From: an uncultured Acidobacteriota bacterium
Lineage (GTDB): Bacteria; Acidobacteriota; Terriglobia; Bryobacterales; Bryobacteraceae
Direction: 5' to 3'
Length of the DNA stretch: 47,375 nt
NCBI GenBank assembly: GCA_902825945.1
Contig: CADECY010000071.1
Span: forward strand, 1-47,375
The notes under the pieces were generated by a model. The model was not told where the DNA came from. It ran no database searches and was given only the letters and a program-made list of their open reading frames with translations. Every line of letters begins with the position of its first letter. Position 1 is the first letter of the stretch. Shown piece after piece: positions 7,825 to 16,665 of the stretch. The position numbers and the translations under genes are program-made.

Positions 7825-9086
7825 ACGCCAGAAAGCGCCATTTCGACGCCCTTTGTCGACACGTAGTACTTCGCTAGCATGTTCGGCGTCTCCCAAGCGG
7901 GCATCGATTTCGGATCGGCGATGTAGGCGAAGAACTGCCGCGTCACCTCCCCGAAATGCGCCTCGTGGCCCATTCGATGCTCGCCCGGGATCGTCAGCCG
8001 GAACTCGCCGTTCCCTTCCCCGACTCCTAGTCCCGCGAACCGCGCACCCAACACCTCGACCGTCGACCGCAACGCGGCGCCAACCTCCGCTGCTAAAGCC
8101 GGAGAGTTCGGCACCACATACACCTCGGGCTGGAAATTCTCCGCCTCGCCCTGCCGCACTTCGATGCTCGACTTCGACCCGCGAAACTTCGCGACGTAGG
8201 TATCACTCACGCCCTCGAGATCCCAGCGCACGGTCATGTGCACGTGAACGCCGCGCACCGCGTAGGCGACGAAGTTGTTGCCATAGTAGTCAAAACTGCC
8301 ATCCCGCGCGCCACCGGTCACGGCTTTCCATTGCGCGGCACTCAACACCGTCGGCCAACGCCGTGCCGAATGCATCGCGATCTCGGTCCGATAGTCGATC
8401 GCTTGATCCGGGAAGGCGATCCACTGCACGAGATCCACCAGGTGCGTTCCCACGTCATTGAGCGCCTCGCCCTGCTCGTCGATATCGAAGAACTCGGCCG
8501 GTCGCATCAGGGGAACTCCGGCGACTGCCTTGATCAACCGGTGCATGCTGTCCATCGAAATGGCCGGATCGTCCGGCCCTCCGGAGACGATCGTGCCGAA
8601 GACAGCCGGCGTGTTGACCAGTTCGCGGTGCAGGATCGAGGTGACCTCGTACCGCTCGGTCATCATGTCGTAGGCGACGACATGCCTCTGTTGCGCGGCG
8701 GCCAGTGAGGCCGCGAGGTGGGGAAGATCCGCCGAACGTAAGATCCACGGCTTGTCGGCGAGCACATGGAAGCCGCCCTCGACCGAACGCAGAATTCGCC
8801 CGATCTTGACGCGATTCCGTCCAGAAAGAACCACCACTCCTCCAGGCTGTTGCTCGCGGATCATTCGCTCGAGGGAATCCGGACCCGCGTGGACGTCGAG
8901 TTCCCAAACCGTGGGGCGCTCGGCACGCAGGTTGAAACGCGCGACTCGAGTGAGGTGCTCGGTCAAATCGAGACCGAGCGGCGCATAAACGGTGACCCGC
9001 GGAGAAACGCCGGCGTACATCTCCTTGTGGACGAGCGCGGCGTGAAAATGGGCAGGATCGAGAGTGATCAGGCGGAGAGCTTCCAT
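7821..9086 (-). CDS. Gfo/Idh/MocA-family oxidoreductase
   Basis: 421 residues. The N-terminal half (about 1-150) is a Rossmann-like domain (LRLITLDPAHFHAALV, VVVLSGRNRVKIGRI, HVLADKPWILRSADL); the KPW segment corresponds to the EKP motif of the family, whose Lys takes part in catalysis. The second half carries DVGTHLVDLVQWIAF and resembles the 'putative oxidoreductase C-terminal' domain of this family in Acidobacteria and Bacteroidota. Such enzymes are NAD(P)-dependent dehydrogenases acting on sugars, inositols or related compounds; the substrate cannot be told. No signal peptide is visible. Its stop overlaps the start of the downstream membrane protein gene (GTGA), indicating translational coupling. 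Confidence 0.85.
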   Translation of the reverse strand: MEALRLITLDPAHFHAALVHKEMYAGVSPRVTVYAPLGLDLTEHLTRVARFNLRAERPTVWELDVHAGPDSLERMIREQQPGGVVVLSGRNRVKIGRILRSVEGGFHVLADKPWILRSADLPHLAASLAAAQQRHVVAYDMMTERYEVTSILHRELVNTPAVFGTIVSGGPDDPAISMDSMHRLIKAVAGVPLMRPAEFFDIDEQGEALNDVGTHLVDLVQWIAFPDQAIDYRTEIAMHSARRWPTVLSAAQWKAVTGGARDGSFDYYGNNFVAYAVRGVHVHMTVRWDLEGVSDTYVAKFRGSKSSIEVRQGEAENFQPEVYVVPNSPALAAEVGAALRSTVEVLGARFAGLGVGEGNGEFRLTIPGEHRMGHEAHFGEVTRQFFAYIADPKSMPAWETPNMLAKYYVSTKGVEMALSGV

Positions 9087-9268
9087 CGATTCGATTGTGT
9101 CACAGACCCAGCGCGGCCCCTACCGAAATTTTTCTTGATTTTTTGGGGCACGTGATCCTCTGGGGAACGTTTTCGCGCATTCATGGTCAGAGGCGGCAAA
9201 CAGACCGCCACCCTGAAGCGAGACAACCTCACAGCGACCGCGCCGAAGGAGGAGGACCTTCGGCCTTC

Positions 9269-9302
9269 GAACCCCGAGGCCCCAACCAAGGGCCCGGGGT
9301 TC
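9269..9302 (+). promoter_or_regulatory. strong hairpin in the leader of the AraC-type gene
   Basis: GAACCCCG (9269-9276) pairs with CGGGGTTC (9295-9302), and after a single bulged A, GGCCC (9278-9282) pairs with GGGCC (9290-9294) around the loop CAACCAA. The 13-bp GC-rich stem ends 12 bases before the ATG at 9315. There is no U-run, so it is more likely a translation-control or operator element than a terminator. Confidence 0.5.
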
Positions 9303-9314
9303 TATCATTTGAAG

Positions 9315-10121
9315 ATGGAATACCGGCGGTTCGGCGTCCCGCTGGATCTTGCCGCGTGGATCGACTGCGCGTGGACACTTCGCGGGGCGCTCGAGGCGGA
9401 AGGTCAATCCATTCTGCCCGACGGCCGCATGGAGTTGGTTTTCCATCTCGGTGATCCGCCCATCGGCCCAGACGGCGCCGTCCAATCCCGAACATTGATC
9501 ACCGGCCAGATCCGCTCAGCCGTGACGATCTCCGGGAGCGGACGCGTTGACACCCTTGGCATCCGATTGCGGCCCGAGGCGAGCGGCATCTTCGGGCCGG
9601 CACTCGAACTGGCGGGAGCCGTTCACGAACTTCCCGGAGTCATCGGGCCTCGGGCGTTGGAGGCCCTCGAACGAATCGGAAACGCCCGGGAGCCTCTCGC
9701 CGCCGCGTTCGAAGCGGTTCGGGCGATGACCCGGAACGCCGCAGCCCCGGACCTGCTCGTGCGCGCCTCCGTCGAAGCCCTCGAGCGTCAAGCAGGCCGC
9801 GGAGCGGTCGAGGCCTTCCTCCCGGATTCGATCGGTATCCGCCAATGGGAGCGGCGATTCTCCGGCGCGACCGGGCTCGGTCCCAAAGCCTTCGCCCGAA
9901 TCGCGCGCCTGCAAGAATCGATCCGGCTCTACGAATCCGGTCAATGGCAGAGTTGGGCCGAGATCGCCCTCGAGTGCGGATTCTATGATCAGGCTCATTT
10001 GGCCAACGATTTCCGCGCTTTCACGGGCCAAAGTCCGGACCGGTTCTTCCGCGACGGCCGCGCGCTGGCGGAATTTTACCGTGACGGAAATTTCCAAGAC
10101 TCCGGCCGGACCGACCGGTAG
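9315..10121 (+). CDS. AraC-family transcriptional regulator with DUF6597-like N-terminal domain
   Basis: 268 residues from the ATG at 9315. An upstream ATG at 9183 is in frame, but its 44 extra residues look non-coding and span a strong hairpin, so I prefer the later start. Residues ~1-140 (MEYRRFGVPLDLAAWIDCAW, LPDGRMELVFHLG, VDTLGIRLRPEA) match the N-terminal ligand-type domain (DUF6597) of many AraC-like regulators. Residues ~165-255 hold the double helix-turn-helix: IRQWERRF, then SWAEIALECGFYDQAHLAND and FRAFTGQSPDRFF, the AraC signature. It should bind DNA as an activator or repressor; the target is unknown. The DUF6265 gene nine bases downstream is the natural candidate partner. The region before it (9087-9314) is divergently placed against the oxidoreductase gene and could hold promoters for both. 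Confidence 0.88.
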   Translation: MEYRRFGVPLDLAAWIDCAWTLRGALEAEGQSILPDGRMELVFHLGDPPIGPDGAVQSRTLITGQIRSAVTISGSGRVDTLGIRLRPEASGIFGPALELAGAVHELPGVIGPRALEALERIGNAREPLAAAFEAVRAMTRNAAAPDLLVRASVEALERQAGRGAVEAFLPDSIGIRQWERRFSGATGLGPKAFARIARLQESIRLYESGQWQSWAEIALECGFYDQAHLANDFRAFTGQSPDRFFRDGRALAEFYRDGNFQDSGRTDR

Positions 10122-10130
10122 AATCGGAAC

Positions 10131-10586
10131 ATGAGATGGATGCTAACCGCGCTGGCCATGGCCGCGCCCCTGTTCGCCGAAGGTCCGGCGAAGGCGGAGG
10201 ATTTCCGCTGGATCGCCGGACAGTGGTCCGGCAATGTCGGAAAAGCCAAGGCCGAGGAGCAATGGATGGCGCCTGCCGGAGGAGCGATGCTCGGCATCGG
10301 CCGCGTGCTCGCGGGACCCAAGATGTTGCAGTTCGAGTTTCTCCGGATCGAGGAACGTGCGGACGGTGTTTACTACGTCGCGCAACCATACGGGCGCCCA
10401 CCCACGGACTTCAAGCTCACCCGCCACGAACCGAACTTCGCCGTATTCGAGAATCCGAAGCATGATCACCCCAAGATCATCACCTACCGGCTGACCAAGG
10501 ACGGTACGCTCGAAGCAACGATCGAGGGTGAACCTCGCGGCAAGAAGTCGAAGTCGACGTTCACGATGAGGCGCGTCAGTCAGTAG
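10131..10586 (+). CDS. DUF6265 family protein
   Basis: 151 residues with a short signal peptide (MRWMLTALAMAAPLFAEG). The mature part begins DFRWIAGQWSG, followed by EEQWMAPAGGAMLGIGR and FEFLRIEER, the recognised pattern of DUF6265, a small single-domain family of unknown function with a predicted lipocalin-like beta structure. It follows the AraC-type regulator after nine bases and probably shares its transcript. Its 3' end faces the M20-M14 peptidase gene with only five bases between the two stops and no terminator between them. Confidence 0.82.
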   Translation: MRWMLTALAMAAPLFAEGPAKAEDFRWIAGQWSGNVGKAKAEEQWMAPAGGAMLGIGRVLAGPKMLQFEFLRIEERADGVYYVAQPYGRPPTDFKLTRHEPNFAVFENPKHDHPKIITYRLTKDGTLEATIEGEPRGKKSKSTFTMRRVSQ

Positions 10587-10591
10587 CGCCG

Positions 10592-12976
10592 CTACTCCAC
10601 GGCGAGGAACGCCGCCCGGGCGAGCCCCTCCCCGAACTTCTTCCGGTCCTCGATCGTGGGCAACCGGCCCAGCCGCGGATTGTTCGAAATCATCTGCTCC
10701 ATCAGAAACGCGGGCAGCTTGCGGTAGTGATAGAGGCCCTGGCTCACGTTCATGCGCCCGGCCTTGCCCGCGGTAGTGGTCGGCTCGGTACGCGTGAACG
10801 GACGCGTCGGGGCGAAGGTCGAGTGCTGCTTCAGCAGGCGGAAGAATCGCTCGCCGAGTTCAGTGATGGCGGGCTCGCTGCCCGGTGGCCCATCGAGGTA
10901 CTCGGCGGTTTCGGTATTGTGAACGCTGAGGAACAGGTCGAGGCGCTTGCCAGAATCCACCCAGTCGAGAATCGACTTGCGCTGAGCGTTTATCTCGGGC
11001 ATGTTCACCGGATCCTCGACATCCCAGTTGCGATTCAGGTCGAACCCGCGCGCGTTGAACCGGACCGCGCCCGAGGCGGTCCCATCGGGATCGCAGAGCG
11101 GAAAGATCTTGAAAATCGCCGCGCGGCGAATGCGTTGCGCCTCGACCGAATCGGAGAGCAGGAAGCGAATCGCTCCTTCGCCCGCCCATGACGATCCAGT
11201 CTCCCAGCTATGCTGACGGAACATCAGCCAGACGACGCGCTTGTTCGCATCGGGTGCGGAAGTGTCGGTGATCGTGAGCAACGGAATCGCACGCCCGCCC
11301 AGCGACTTGCCAATCGACTCCACTCGCAACCACGGATTCTTGCGAAACTCGAGGAATAGTTCGCCGAGATGGACACCCGTGTACGGCGGCACGTGCGCGA
11401 TCCAAAACTGCTCACGAGTGGGCGTGAAGCGCAGCCGCAAGCTCGGCTCAGCATCGTGAAACTCGGTGGTGGCGAAGTGCTTCCACGTCCGATTGTCCTC
11501 GCTCCAGACCGGAACCGTGTCCTTCGTCACCGCGCCGCGATTCAGCTTGTAGTTGTACTCACCTGGAAGGCTCGTCAGGTCCACCTTCACTTCCCTGCCC
11601 CGCTTGCCGTCAACGCGAAAGTAATACCAGTTGGCTTGCCGGTTCCGGCCATCCTGATCCGCTTGACCGGCCAGGTGAACGCGCAGATGATCCGCGCCCG
11701 CGGACTCCACCCGCCCGAGTGAGCCGCCTTCGAAATTCCATGCCACCGGCGGCACGGCATCGTAAGCGAGAATCGTCAGCAGCACCGTTTGCGGACCCTT
11801 CCACGTCTCCTCGGGTTCGAACCATTCATCGAGCGAATGGTGATTGTCGCTCTTTCCGCCGCCGCCCATCGTGACAGCGGGAATCCCGAGACTGATCGGC
11901 AAGTTCGAGTCCGTGCTGCCGTACCCGAGCGTGGGCTCGTGTCCGGTGGCGACGGCCGCCCATTGCGCAGCCTTCACGAGCGGCGACGTATCAGCGGTGA
12001 GTCCGCCGGGCCGATTGCTCACCAGCTTGGAGTCGGAAGTGACCTTGACGCCCGAAGCCGCGCGCCGCGCGTTCTCCTCCTCGACCGATGTGCGAATCGC
12101 CTCGAACAGCTTCACCTCGATCTTGTCGAGTTCGGAGAGGCTCTCCGACCGCAGGTCCACCTCCATCCATGTCTCCTCGGCGATCGCGTTCACCGCGGTT
12201 CCACCGCTGACACGTCCGACGTTGTAAGTGGTCTTCGGCTTCGCGGGCACGTCCATGTCGGCCAACTTGCCAATCGCCCGGCCCATCGCATGCGCGGCGC
12301 TCGGGCGCCCGAAGTTTCCGTAGCTGTGCCCACCCGGACTCTTGAACGTGACCCGGTATCGCTTCACCCCCACGCCACCATTGGTGATGCGGGCCGGATT
12401 CGTTCCGTCAATCGAGATGAAAGCGTCGAGCCGGTTCCGGTGCGGACCTTTCTGGAACAGATAGCGCACCCCGTTCAAATCGCCTAGGCCTTCCTCACCG
12501 ACGTTCGCCACGAAGAGCAACGATCGCTGCGTCTCTAGCCCGGCGACGTTCATCGCTTCGACAATGGCGAGGATCGCGGCGAGGCCACGGCTGTCATCGG
12601 CGAGTCCGGGTCCGTGCCAGCGCTTGCCTTCTTTCCGGACCTTAGTGTTGACGCCCGGCGCGAACGAGATATCGAGGTGCGCGGCGATCACCAGTGTCCG
12701 TTCGGAACGGCCCGGCCGCCATCCGAGCACATTGCCCTGCGCATCGATTTCGACATCCTTCAAGCCCACGCGCAGGAACTCGGCCTGCATGAACTTGGCG
12801 CGCTCGGTCTCGTGGAAGGTGGGAGCGGGGATCTCGGCGATTTGCACTTGTTTGTCGAGAGTCGCCTGATCGTTGGCGCGAATCCATGCGAGCGCCTTGG
12901 CGACGGCCGGACGCTTCAAGATATCGTCTTGCGCAAGACAAGGGTACGCGGCAAGGAGGAGAGTGGCGGCTCGCAT
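10592..12976 (-). CDS. secreted M20-family/M14-family double peptidase
   Basis: 794 residues from the ATG at 12976, which begins the signal peptide MRAATLLLAAYPCLAQ; a longer in-frame reading to 13099 adds 41 implausible residues. Residues ~20-410 form an M20 metallopeptidase of the PepT/ArgE type: AAHLD, GLADDSRG, GEEGLGD and the lid-type segment PGGHSYGNFGRPSAAHAMGR. From ~415 a beta-sandwich (M14 N-terminal type: NWYYFRVDG, PVWSEDNRTWKHF) leads into an M14 carboxypeptidase: RQHSWET (HxxE zinc ligands), GFDLNRNWD (substrate Arg), LSVHNT (third ligand) and FLMEQ (general-base Glu). Both halves keep their catalytic residues, so this looks like an extracellular or periplasmic enzyme with two exopeptidase centres. 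No operon partner: its upstream neighbour ends 150 bases away. Confidence 0.88.
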   Translation of the reverse strand: MRAATLLLAAYPCLAQDDILKRPAVAKALAWIRANDQATLDKQVQIAEIPAPTFHETERAKFMQAEFLRVGLKDVEIDAQGNVLGWRPGRSERTLVIAAHLDISFAPGVNTKVRKEGKRWHGPGLADDSRGLAAILAIVEAMNVAGLETQRSLLFVANVGEEGLGDLNGVRYLFQKGPHRNRLDAFISIDGTNPARITNGGVGVKRYRVTFKSPGGHSYGNFGRPSAAHAMGRAIGKLADMDVPAKPKTTYNVGRVSGGTAVNAIAEETWMEVDLRSESLSELDKIEVKLFEAIRTSVEEENARRAASGVKVTSDSKLVSNRPGGLTADTSPLVKAAQWAAVATGHEPTLGYGSTDSNLPISLGIPAVTMGGGGKSDNHHSLDEWFEPEETWKGPQTVLLTILAYDAVPPVAWNFEGGSLGRVESAGADHLRVHLAGQADQDGRNRQANWYYFRVDGKRGREVKVDLTSLPGEYNYKLNRGAVTKDTVPVWSEDNRTWKHFATTEFHDAEPSLRLRFTPTREQFWIAHVPPYTGVHLGELFLEFRKNPWLRVESIGKSLGGRAIPLLTITDTSAPDANKRVVWLMFRQHSWETGSSWAGEGAIRFLLSDSVEAQRIRRAAIFKIFPLCDPDGTASGAVRFNARGFDLNRNWDVEDPVNMPEINAQRKSILDWVDSGKRLDLFLSVHNTETAEYLDGPPGSEPAITELGERFFRLLKQHSTFAPTRPFTRTEPTTTAGKAGRMNVSQGLYHYRKLPAFLMEQMISNNPRLGRLPTIEDRKKFGEGLARAAFLAVE

Positions 12977-13043
12977 GGAACATTCATCGTAACGCGGGCC
13001 GGACCGGCCCGAAACTCTCCGCCCCCGCGGAGCGCGTCGCTTT

Positions 13044-13077
13044 CGGCCACGATCCTCGTCGCCGAGGTTTTCGAGCC
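13044..13077. repeat. 34-bp echo of the bifunctional nuclease gene 3' end
   Basis: This segment matches 14834-14867 at 31 of 34 positions; that second copy encodes the end of the bifunctional nuclease. On the minus strand it reads ENLGDEDRGR against ENLGDEDLGR there. It lies just upstream of the peptidase start in otherwise non-coding DNA, and could be a scrap of a lost nuclease paralogue or a micro-duplication. Confidence 0.4.
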
Positions 13078-13126
13078 CCACGATAATCCGGCAGGCCAAC
13101 TGGTCGAAGCGCTCGGACTCCCGCGG

Positions 13127-14467
13127 CTACCGAAGTCGTGACAATCGCGTCCCGTCGAAAACCAGGACCGCCGTATATTGATCGATTGGTCTCGGAGCCT
13201 CCGCGACGGTCCGGGCTCGATCCATGTGCGTATCCATGCGGCCCGTGACGAGGCGGGCAGCGAACCAAGGCTCCCATTGATCGGCCAGCCACTGGCTCGT
13301 AATCAGTAAGACCGGCTTGTCCGGCGTGTGGACGGGAAGGCATGACACGCTACGGGAAAAAGCCCGGTTGACCGCCTGATCGCGCCGGCAGGCCTGTACG
13401 TACGCCGGCTCGCGAGCGCGGTTGATCGCCGTCCACTTTGCGAGTAGCAACAGCACCGCCAGCGTGGCGGCTCTGGGCCACCGGCGAAGCCACTCGAATC
13501 CGAGTGCGAGCAGCAGGGCGGCCGCCGGCCAAGCAAGATACAGGACGAAGCCCGAACGCGGAGCAATCACCAGAAGCGGAGCGATCGCCGCCGCGACCCA
13601 GCAGATCAGCCCGGCCACCAATCCCGGCCGGCGGGCGCGGATGACCCACGCCAGCGAGATCGCGAGGAACAACAGGTACCAACGCTCGCGCCGCGCCGAA
13701 TGCAGCGCCGCCCATTGCCAGTAGTCAGCGGCATTGCTCCAGATGAGCGCCCGATCGAAGCGAGGAACGTAGGGGCCGAGCCGCAATAGGAAGTCGTCAT
13801 GGAGGTAACGCCACGCAGCGGCGGATACCACCGATGCCGTGGCGAGTCCCAGGGCGGCCACCGCCGCTCTGGCCGGAATCCGCTGCTCCATGACCAACAG
13901 CGCCGCGAGGATCAGGGGGAAGGCCACGAAATGTTCCTTGGACGAGATGCCGAGCCAAGTCACTGCGAGAAAGCCCGCCCAGCAGGCCGCGCTCGCCCCG
14001 CCCCAGACGATAGCCAGGAAGAGCCTCGCGCCCGAAAGCGTGGCGAAGACCACGAGCGTGTCGTAGACGGTACCCGCGCTCCAGTGGAGTTCCGCCATGC
14101 CAGCGTGATAAGCGAAGGCACCGGCGGAGAGGAACGCCGCCGGTAAGCTGACCCAGCGCAGGCAAAGCCTCCACCATAGGATCACGTTCGCCGCCTGCAG
14201 GATGGCAAGAGCGGCGTGAAGCGGCCAGGGATCGAAACCCACAGCCCAGTAACTCGAGAGATACAGGAGCGCGCCCGCCGGACGATAGCGGTCGAGAAAC
14301 AACACCCGCGCCGACCCCGCCCAATCAGCGCGATCGAGCGCCCAATACTGGTAAAGATTCATCAAGTCGTCGCCCGTGAAGTAACTCCCGAGTGACGGCC
14401 AGCGGATGGCAACAAAGTACACGAACAGCGCACACCCGGCGGCTGCCCGCCAGGCACGAGCATTCAC
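13127..14467 (-). CDS. polytopic membrane protein, ArnT/PMT glycosyltransferase-like
   Basis: 446 residues with about ten hydrophobic helices. After the first helix comes SYFTGDDLMNLYQYW; an acidic pair in the first periplasmic loop is what GT-C glycosyltransferases use for catalysis and metal binding. RYRPAGALLYLSSYW and ISSKEHFVAFPLIL follow. The protein is an intact paralogue of the frameshifted gene at 6371-7824, sharing the D-[DE]-x-MNLY motif, the RPAG segment and the SKE segment in the same order. It would sit in the inner membrane and may transfer a sugar from a lipid-linked donor, but this is inferred from topology and the DD motif only. It is the last gene of the run that starts at miaB or further upstream, 44 bases after the small orphan gene. 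Confidence 0.75.
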   Translation of the reverse strand: MNARAWRAAAGCALFVYFVAIRWPSLGSYFTGDDLMNLYQYWALDRADWAGSARVLFLDRYRPAGALLYLSSYWAVGFDPWPLHAALAILQAANVILWWRLCLRWVSLPAAFLSAGAFAYHAGMAELHWSAGTVYDTLVVFATLSGARLFLAIVWGGASAACWAGFLAVTWLGISSKEHFVAFPLILAALLVMEQRIPARAAVAALGLATASVVSAAAWRYLHDDFLLRLGPYVPRFDRALIWSNAADYWQWAALHSARRERWYLLFLAISLAWVIRARRPGLVAGLICWVAAAIAPLLVIAPRSGFVLYLAWPAAALLLALGFEWLRRWPRAATLAVLLLLAKWTAINRAREPAYVQACRRDQAVNRAFSRSVSCLPVHTPDKPVLLITSQWLADQWEPWFAARLVTGRMDTHMDRARTVAEAPRPIDQYTAVLVFDGTRLSRLR

Positions 14468-14511
14468 ACTTGCTAAGATCCGCCGCGCGTCAAGCCAACT
14501 ACAGGGTGAAG

Positions 14512-14814
14512 TTATTTATCCGGCAGGATTCGTTCGAGCTCCGTCATGAAGGCCCGTAACCCCTCCACCTGCCCCGGACCGGCTGACTGTTCCCCACCTT
14601 TCCAGACGAACACCGCCGATTCACCCCGCCAGACGAGCATCGCCAGACCCTGTGCAACGATTAGCCCGCTCGAGCCCACGCGTCCGAATCCGTCCGGTCC
14701 AACGGACACGAGTGCTCCGAACTCTCCGCGAGCACAGAGCGCGTAGCGCTCGATTCCAGGCAGCGGCGCTGCTTCGATTCCGGCCGCCGCCAGCTTCTCC
14801 AGGATTTCTTGCAT
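14512..14814 (-). CDS. small uncharacterised protein
   Basis: 100 residues, no signal peptide or membrane segment. It begins MQEILEKLAAAGIEAAPLPG, then a run of beta-strand-like segments (YALCARGEFGALVSV, GLAMLVWRGESAVFVWKGG) and a final helix (LRAFMTELERILPDK). I do not recognise a family. It starts six bases after the stop of the bifunctional nuclease gene and is followed by the membrane protein gene, so it is almost certainly translated from the miaB transcript. The alternation of short strands with a closing helix suggests a compact alpha/beta domain of cytosolic type. Confidence 0.7.
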   Translation of the reverse strand: MQEILEKLAAAGIEAAPLPGIERYALCARGEFGALVSVGPDGFGRVGSSGLIVAQGLAMLVWRGESAVFVWKGGEQSAGPGQVEGLRAFMTELERILPDK

Positions 14815-14820
14815 CCCGGG

Positions 14821-15306
14821 CTACATCTTGTAGCGGCCGAGATCCTCGTCGCCGAGGTTCTCGAGCCAACGCCGCAGGTCTTCGCTGTTCACCTTTTCCG
14901 AAATCGCCTGCGCCATCTTGGAGTTCTTCAGCACCGAATCGTCCACGAAGATCGGGCAATCGAGCCGCAAGGCGATCGCCAGGGCGTCCGACGGGCGCGA
15001 ATCGAAGCTGATCAGTTTGCCCTCACGTTCCACCCAGATGACCGCGTAGAAGACATCGTCCTTGAGTTCGTTGACCACGATCTTGCGCACTCCAGCGTTC
15101 ATGCCGTGCAGCAGCGTCCGGATCAAGTCATGCGTCATCGGCCGTTGCGTAGCGACTTTTTCGATCTCGAGCGCGATGGCATTGGCCTCGTAGACTCCGA
15201 CCCAGATGGGAAGGATCGAGTTCCCGCTGGCGTCCCTCAGGATGACGATGGGCATGTTGTTCACCGGGTCCATCATCAATCCGCGAATCTTCATTTCGAC
15301 TTCCAC
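14821..15306 (-). CDS. bifunctional nuclease family protein (DUF151)
   Basis: 161 residues. The GTG at 15306 is chosen over the ATG at 15294 because GAGGAGGA sits about six bases before it. The sequence follows the family closely: VNNMPIVILRDASGNSILPI, WVGVYEANAIALEIE, RPMTHDLIRTLL, FDSRPSDALAIALRLDCPIF, and the closing helix RRWLENLGDED. DUF151 proteins are named after plant BBD proteins reported to have DNase and RNase activity; in bacteria the role is not settled. The gene lies 11 bases after miaB on the same strand, suggesting a shared transcript and perhaps an RNA-related role. A 34-bp echo of its 3' end occurs at 13044. Confidence 0.92.
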   Translation of the reverse strand: MEVEMKIRGLMMDPVNNMPIVILRDASGNSILPIWVGVYEANAIALEIEKVATQRPMTHDLIRTLLHGMNAGVRKIVVNELKDDVFYAVIWVEREGKLISFDSRPSDALAIALRLDCPIFVDDSVLKNSKMAQAISEKVNSEDLRRWLENLGDEDLGRYKM

Positions 15307-15317
15307 TCGAATCCTCC

Positions 15318-16631
15318 TCAGTTCACCGTCTCGCCAGCAAGCGAATTAGGGCCAGAGCGGGTAACCGCCACGTTCGCGTATTGGCCGGGCTCGAACGCGC
15401 GTCCCGCCGCATCGGTGAAGTTGAGCGTCCGGTTTTGCGCGGTGCGGCCGATCCATTGCCCGGTGGCCTTGTTGAGACCCTCCACCATCACCTCTTCGTT
15501 GCGTCCGATCAGACCCGCGTTCCGCCGGATCTGGATCATTCGCTGCTTCTCCTGAAGGATCGCCAGGCGCCGGCCTTTTTCGTTTTCATCCAGCGCATCG
15601 GAGAGTTGCAGCGCCGAGGTGTTCGGGCGCGGCGAGTATTTGAAGCTGAACATCGAATCGTATTCGACTTCGTCCATGAGATCGAGCGTCATCCGGAAGT
15701 CCTTCTCCGTCTCACCCGGAAAGCCCACGATGATGTCGGTTGAGAGAGCGATCTCGCGTGGCGACCGCTTTAGCCACTCGATCCGGCGCATATACTCGTC
15801 CCGCGTGTAGAGCCGCTGCATCGCGCGCAACACGCTGTCGCTTCCGGCCTGCACCGGCAGATGCACTTGATTGCACAGGACCGGATTCTCATCAATCGCA
15901 TCGACGATGTCCTTCCCGAAATCCCGCGGGTGCGACGTCGTGAACCGGACGCGCCGCAATCCTTCCACGCGCGCGATGTAACGCAGTAAAGTGGCGAAAT
16001 TCCAGCCCGCGGCCGACGGGTCGAGATAGCTGTTGACGTTCTGACCAAGCAATTGGATCTCGGTGTAGCCCATCTGCGCCAGCTCGTGCGCCTCGCGCAT
16101 GATGCTCTCCGAAGTGCGGCTGCGCTCCGGACCACGCGTGAACGGAACCACGCAATAGGCGCACGACTTGTCACAACCCTCGATGATCGTGATGTAGGCC
16201 TTGTGCGGCGAGTCCCGGCGAGTGGCCTCGGTTTCGAACGTATCCTCGGTATCGAGGCTCAACCCGGTGACGCGGCGGGCGCCGCGTTCGATCCGCACCA
16301 GCAGATCGCCCAGTTTGTTGTAGCTCGCCGATCCGCACACCAGGCTCACGTGCGGCGAACGCTCGAAGATCTTCTCGCCCTCCTGCTGGGCGACACATCC
16401 GAGCACGCCGAACACTTTGCCCTTGCCCGCGTCCTTCTTGAACTGCTGCAACCGGCTAAATACCTTCTGCTCCGCCTTGTCGCGAATACTGCACGTGTTG
16501 TAGAGAATCAGTTCGGCGTCGCCCGGTTCCTCCACGCGCGAGTAGCCGCGTTGGACGAGCGTGCCGATGACTTTCTCGGAATCGTGAACGTTCATCTGGC
16601 ACCCGAACGTTTCGATGTAGAAGGTCTTCAT
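15318..16631 (-). CDS. miaB: tRNA-2-methylthio-N6-dimethylallyladenosine synthase MiaB
   Basis: 437 residues from the ATG at 16631 (MKTFYIETFGCQMN); an upstream in-frame reading adds unrelated residues. MiaB adds a methylthio group to i6A37 of tRNAs reading UNN codons, using two 4Fe-4S clusters and SAM. The auxiliary cluster ligands are visible as Cys11, Cys47 and Cys79, and the radical-SAM cluster as Cys153, Cys157 and Cys160 (EGCDKSCAYC). FTTSHPRDF and HLPVQAGSD are conserved radical-SAM segments, and the last ~65 residues form the TRAM tRNA-binding domain. Length is normal for the family. The bifunctional nuclease gene follows after 11 bases; DUF4132 lies 34 bases upstream on the same strand, so one long transcript is possible. 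Confidence 0.96.
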   Translation of the reverse strand: MKTFYIETFGCQMNVHDSEKVIGTLVQRGYSRVEEPGDAELILYNTCSIRDKAEQKVFSRLQQFKKDAGKGKVFGVLGCVAQQEGEKIFERSPHVSLVCGSASYNKLGDLLVRIERGARRVTGLSLDTEDTFETEATRRDSPHKAYITIIEGCDKSCAYCVVPFTRGPERSRTSESIMREAHELAQMGYTEIQLLGQNVNSYLDPSAAGWNFATLLRYIARVEGLRRVRFTTSHPRDFGKDIVDAIDENPVLCNQVHLPVQAGSDSVLRAMQRLYTRDEYMRRIEWLKRSPREIALSTDIIVGFPGETEKDFRMTLDLMDEVEYDSMFSFKYSPRPNTSALQLSDALDENEKGRRLAILQEKQRMIQIRRNAGLIGRNEEVMVEGLNKATGQWIGRTAQNRTLNFTDAAGRAFEPGQYANVAVTRSGPNSLAGETVN

Positions 16632-16665
16632 GGGATCTTCTCCCATCATACGATGCCGGGGCCGT

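Noticed and set aside
12642..12983. overlapping frames inside the M20-M14 gene
   Set aside because: High-GC shadow frames; the main frame has catalytic motifs throughout.
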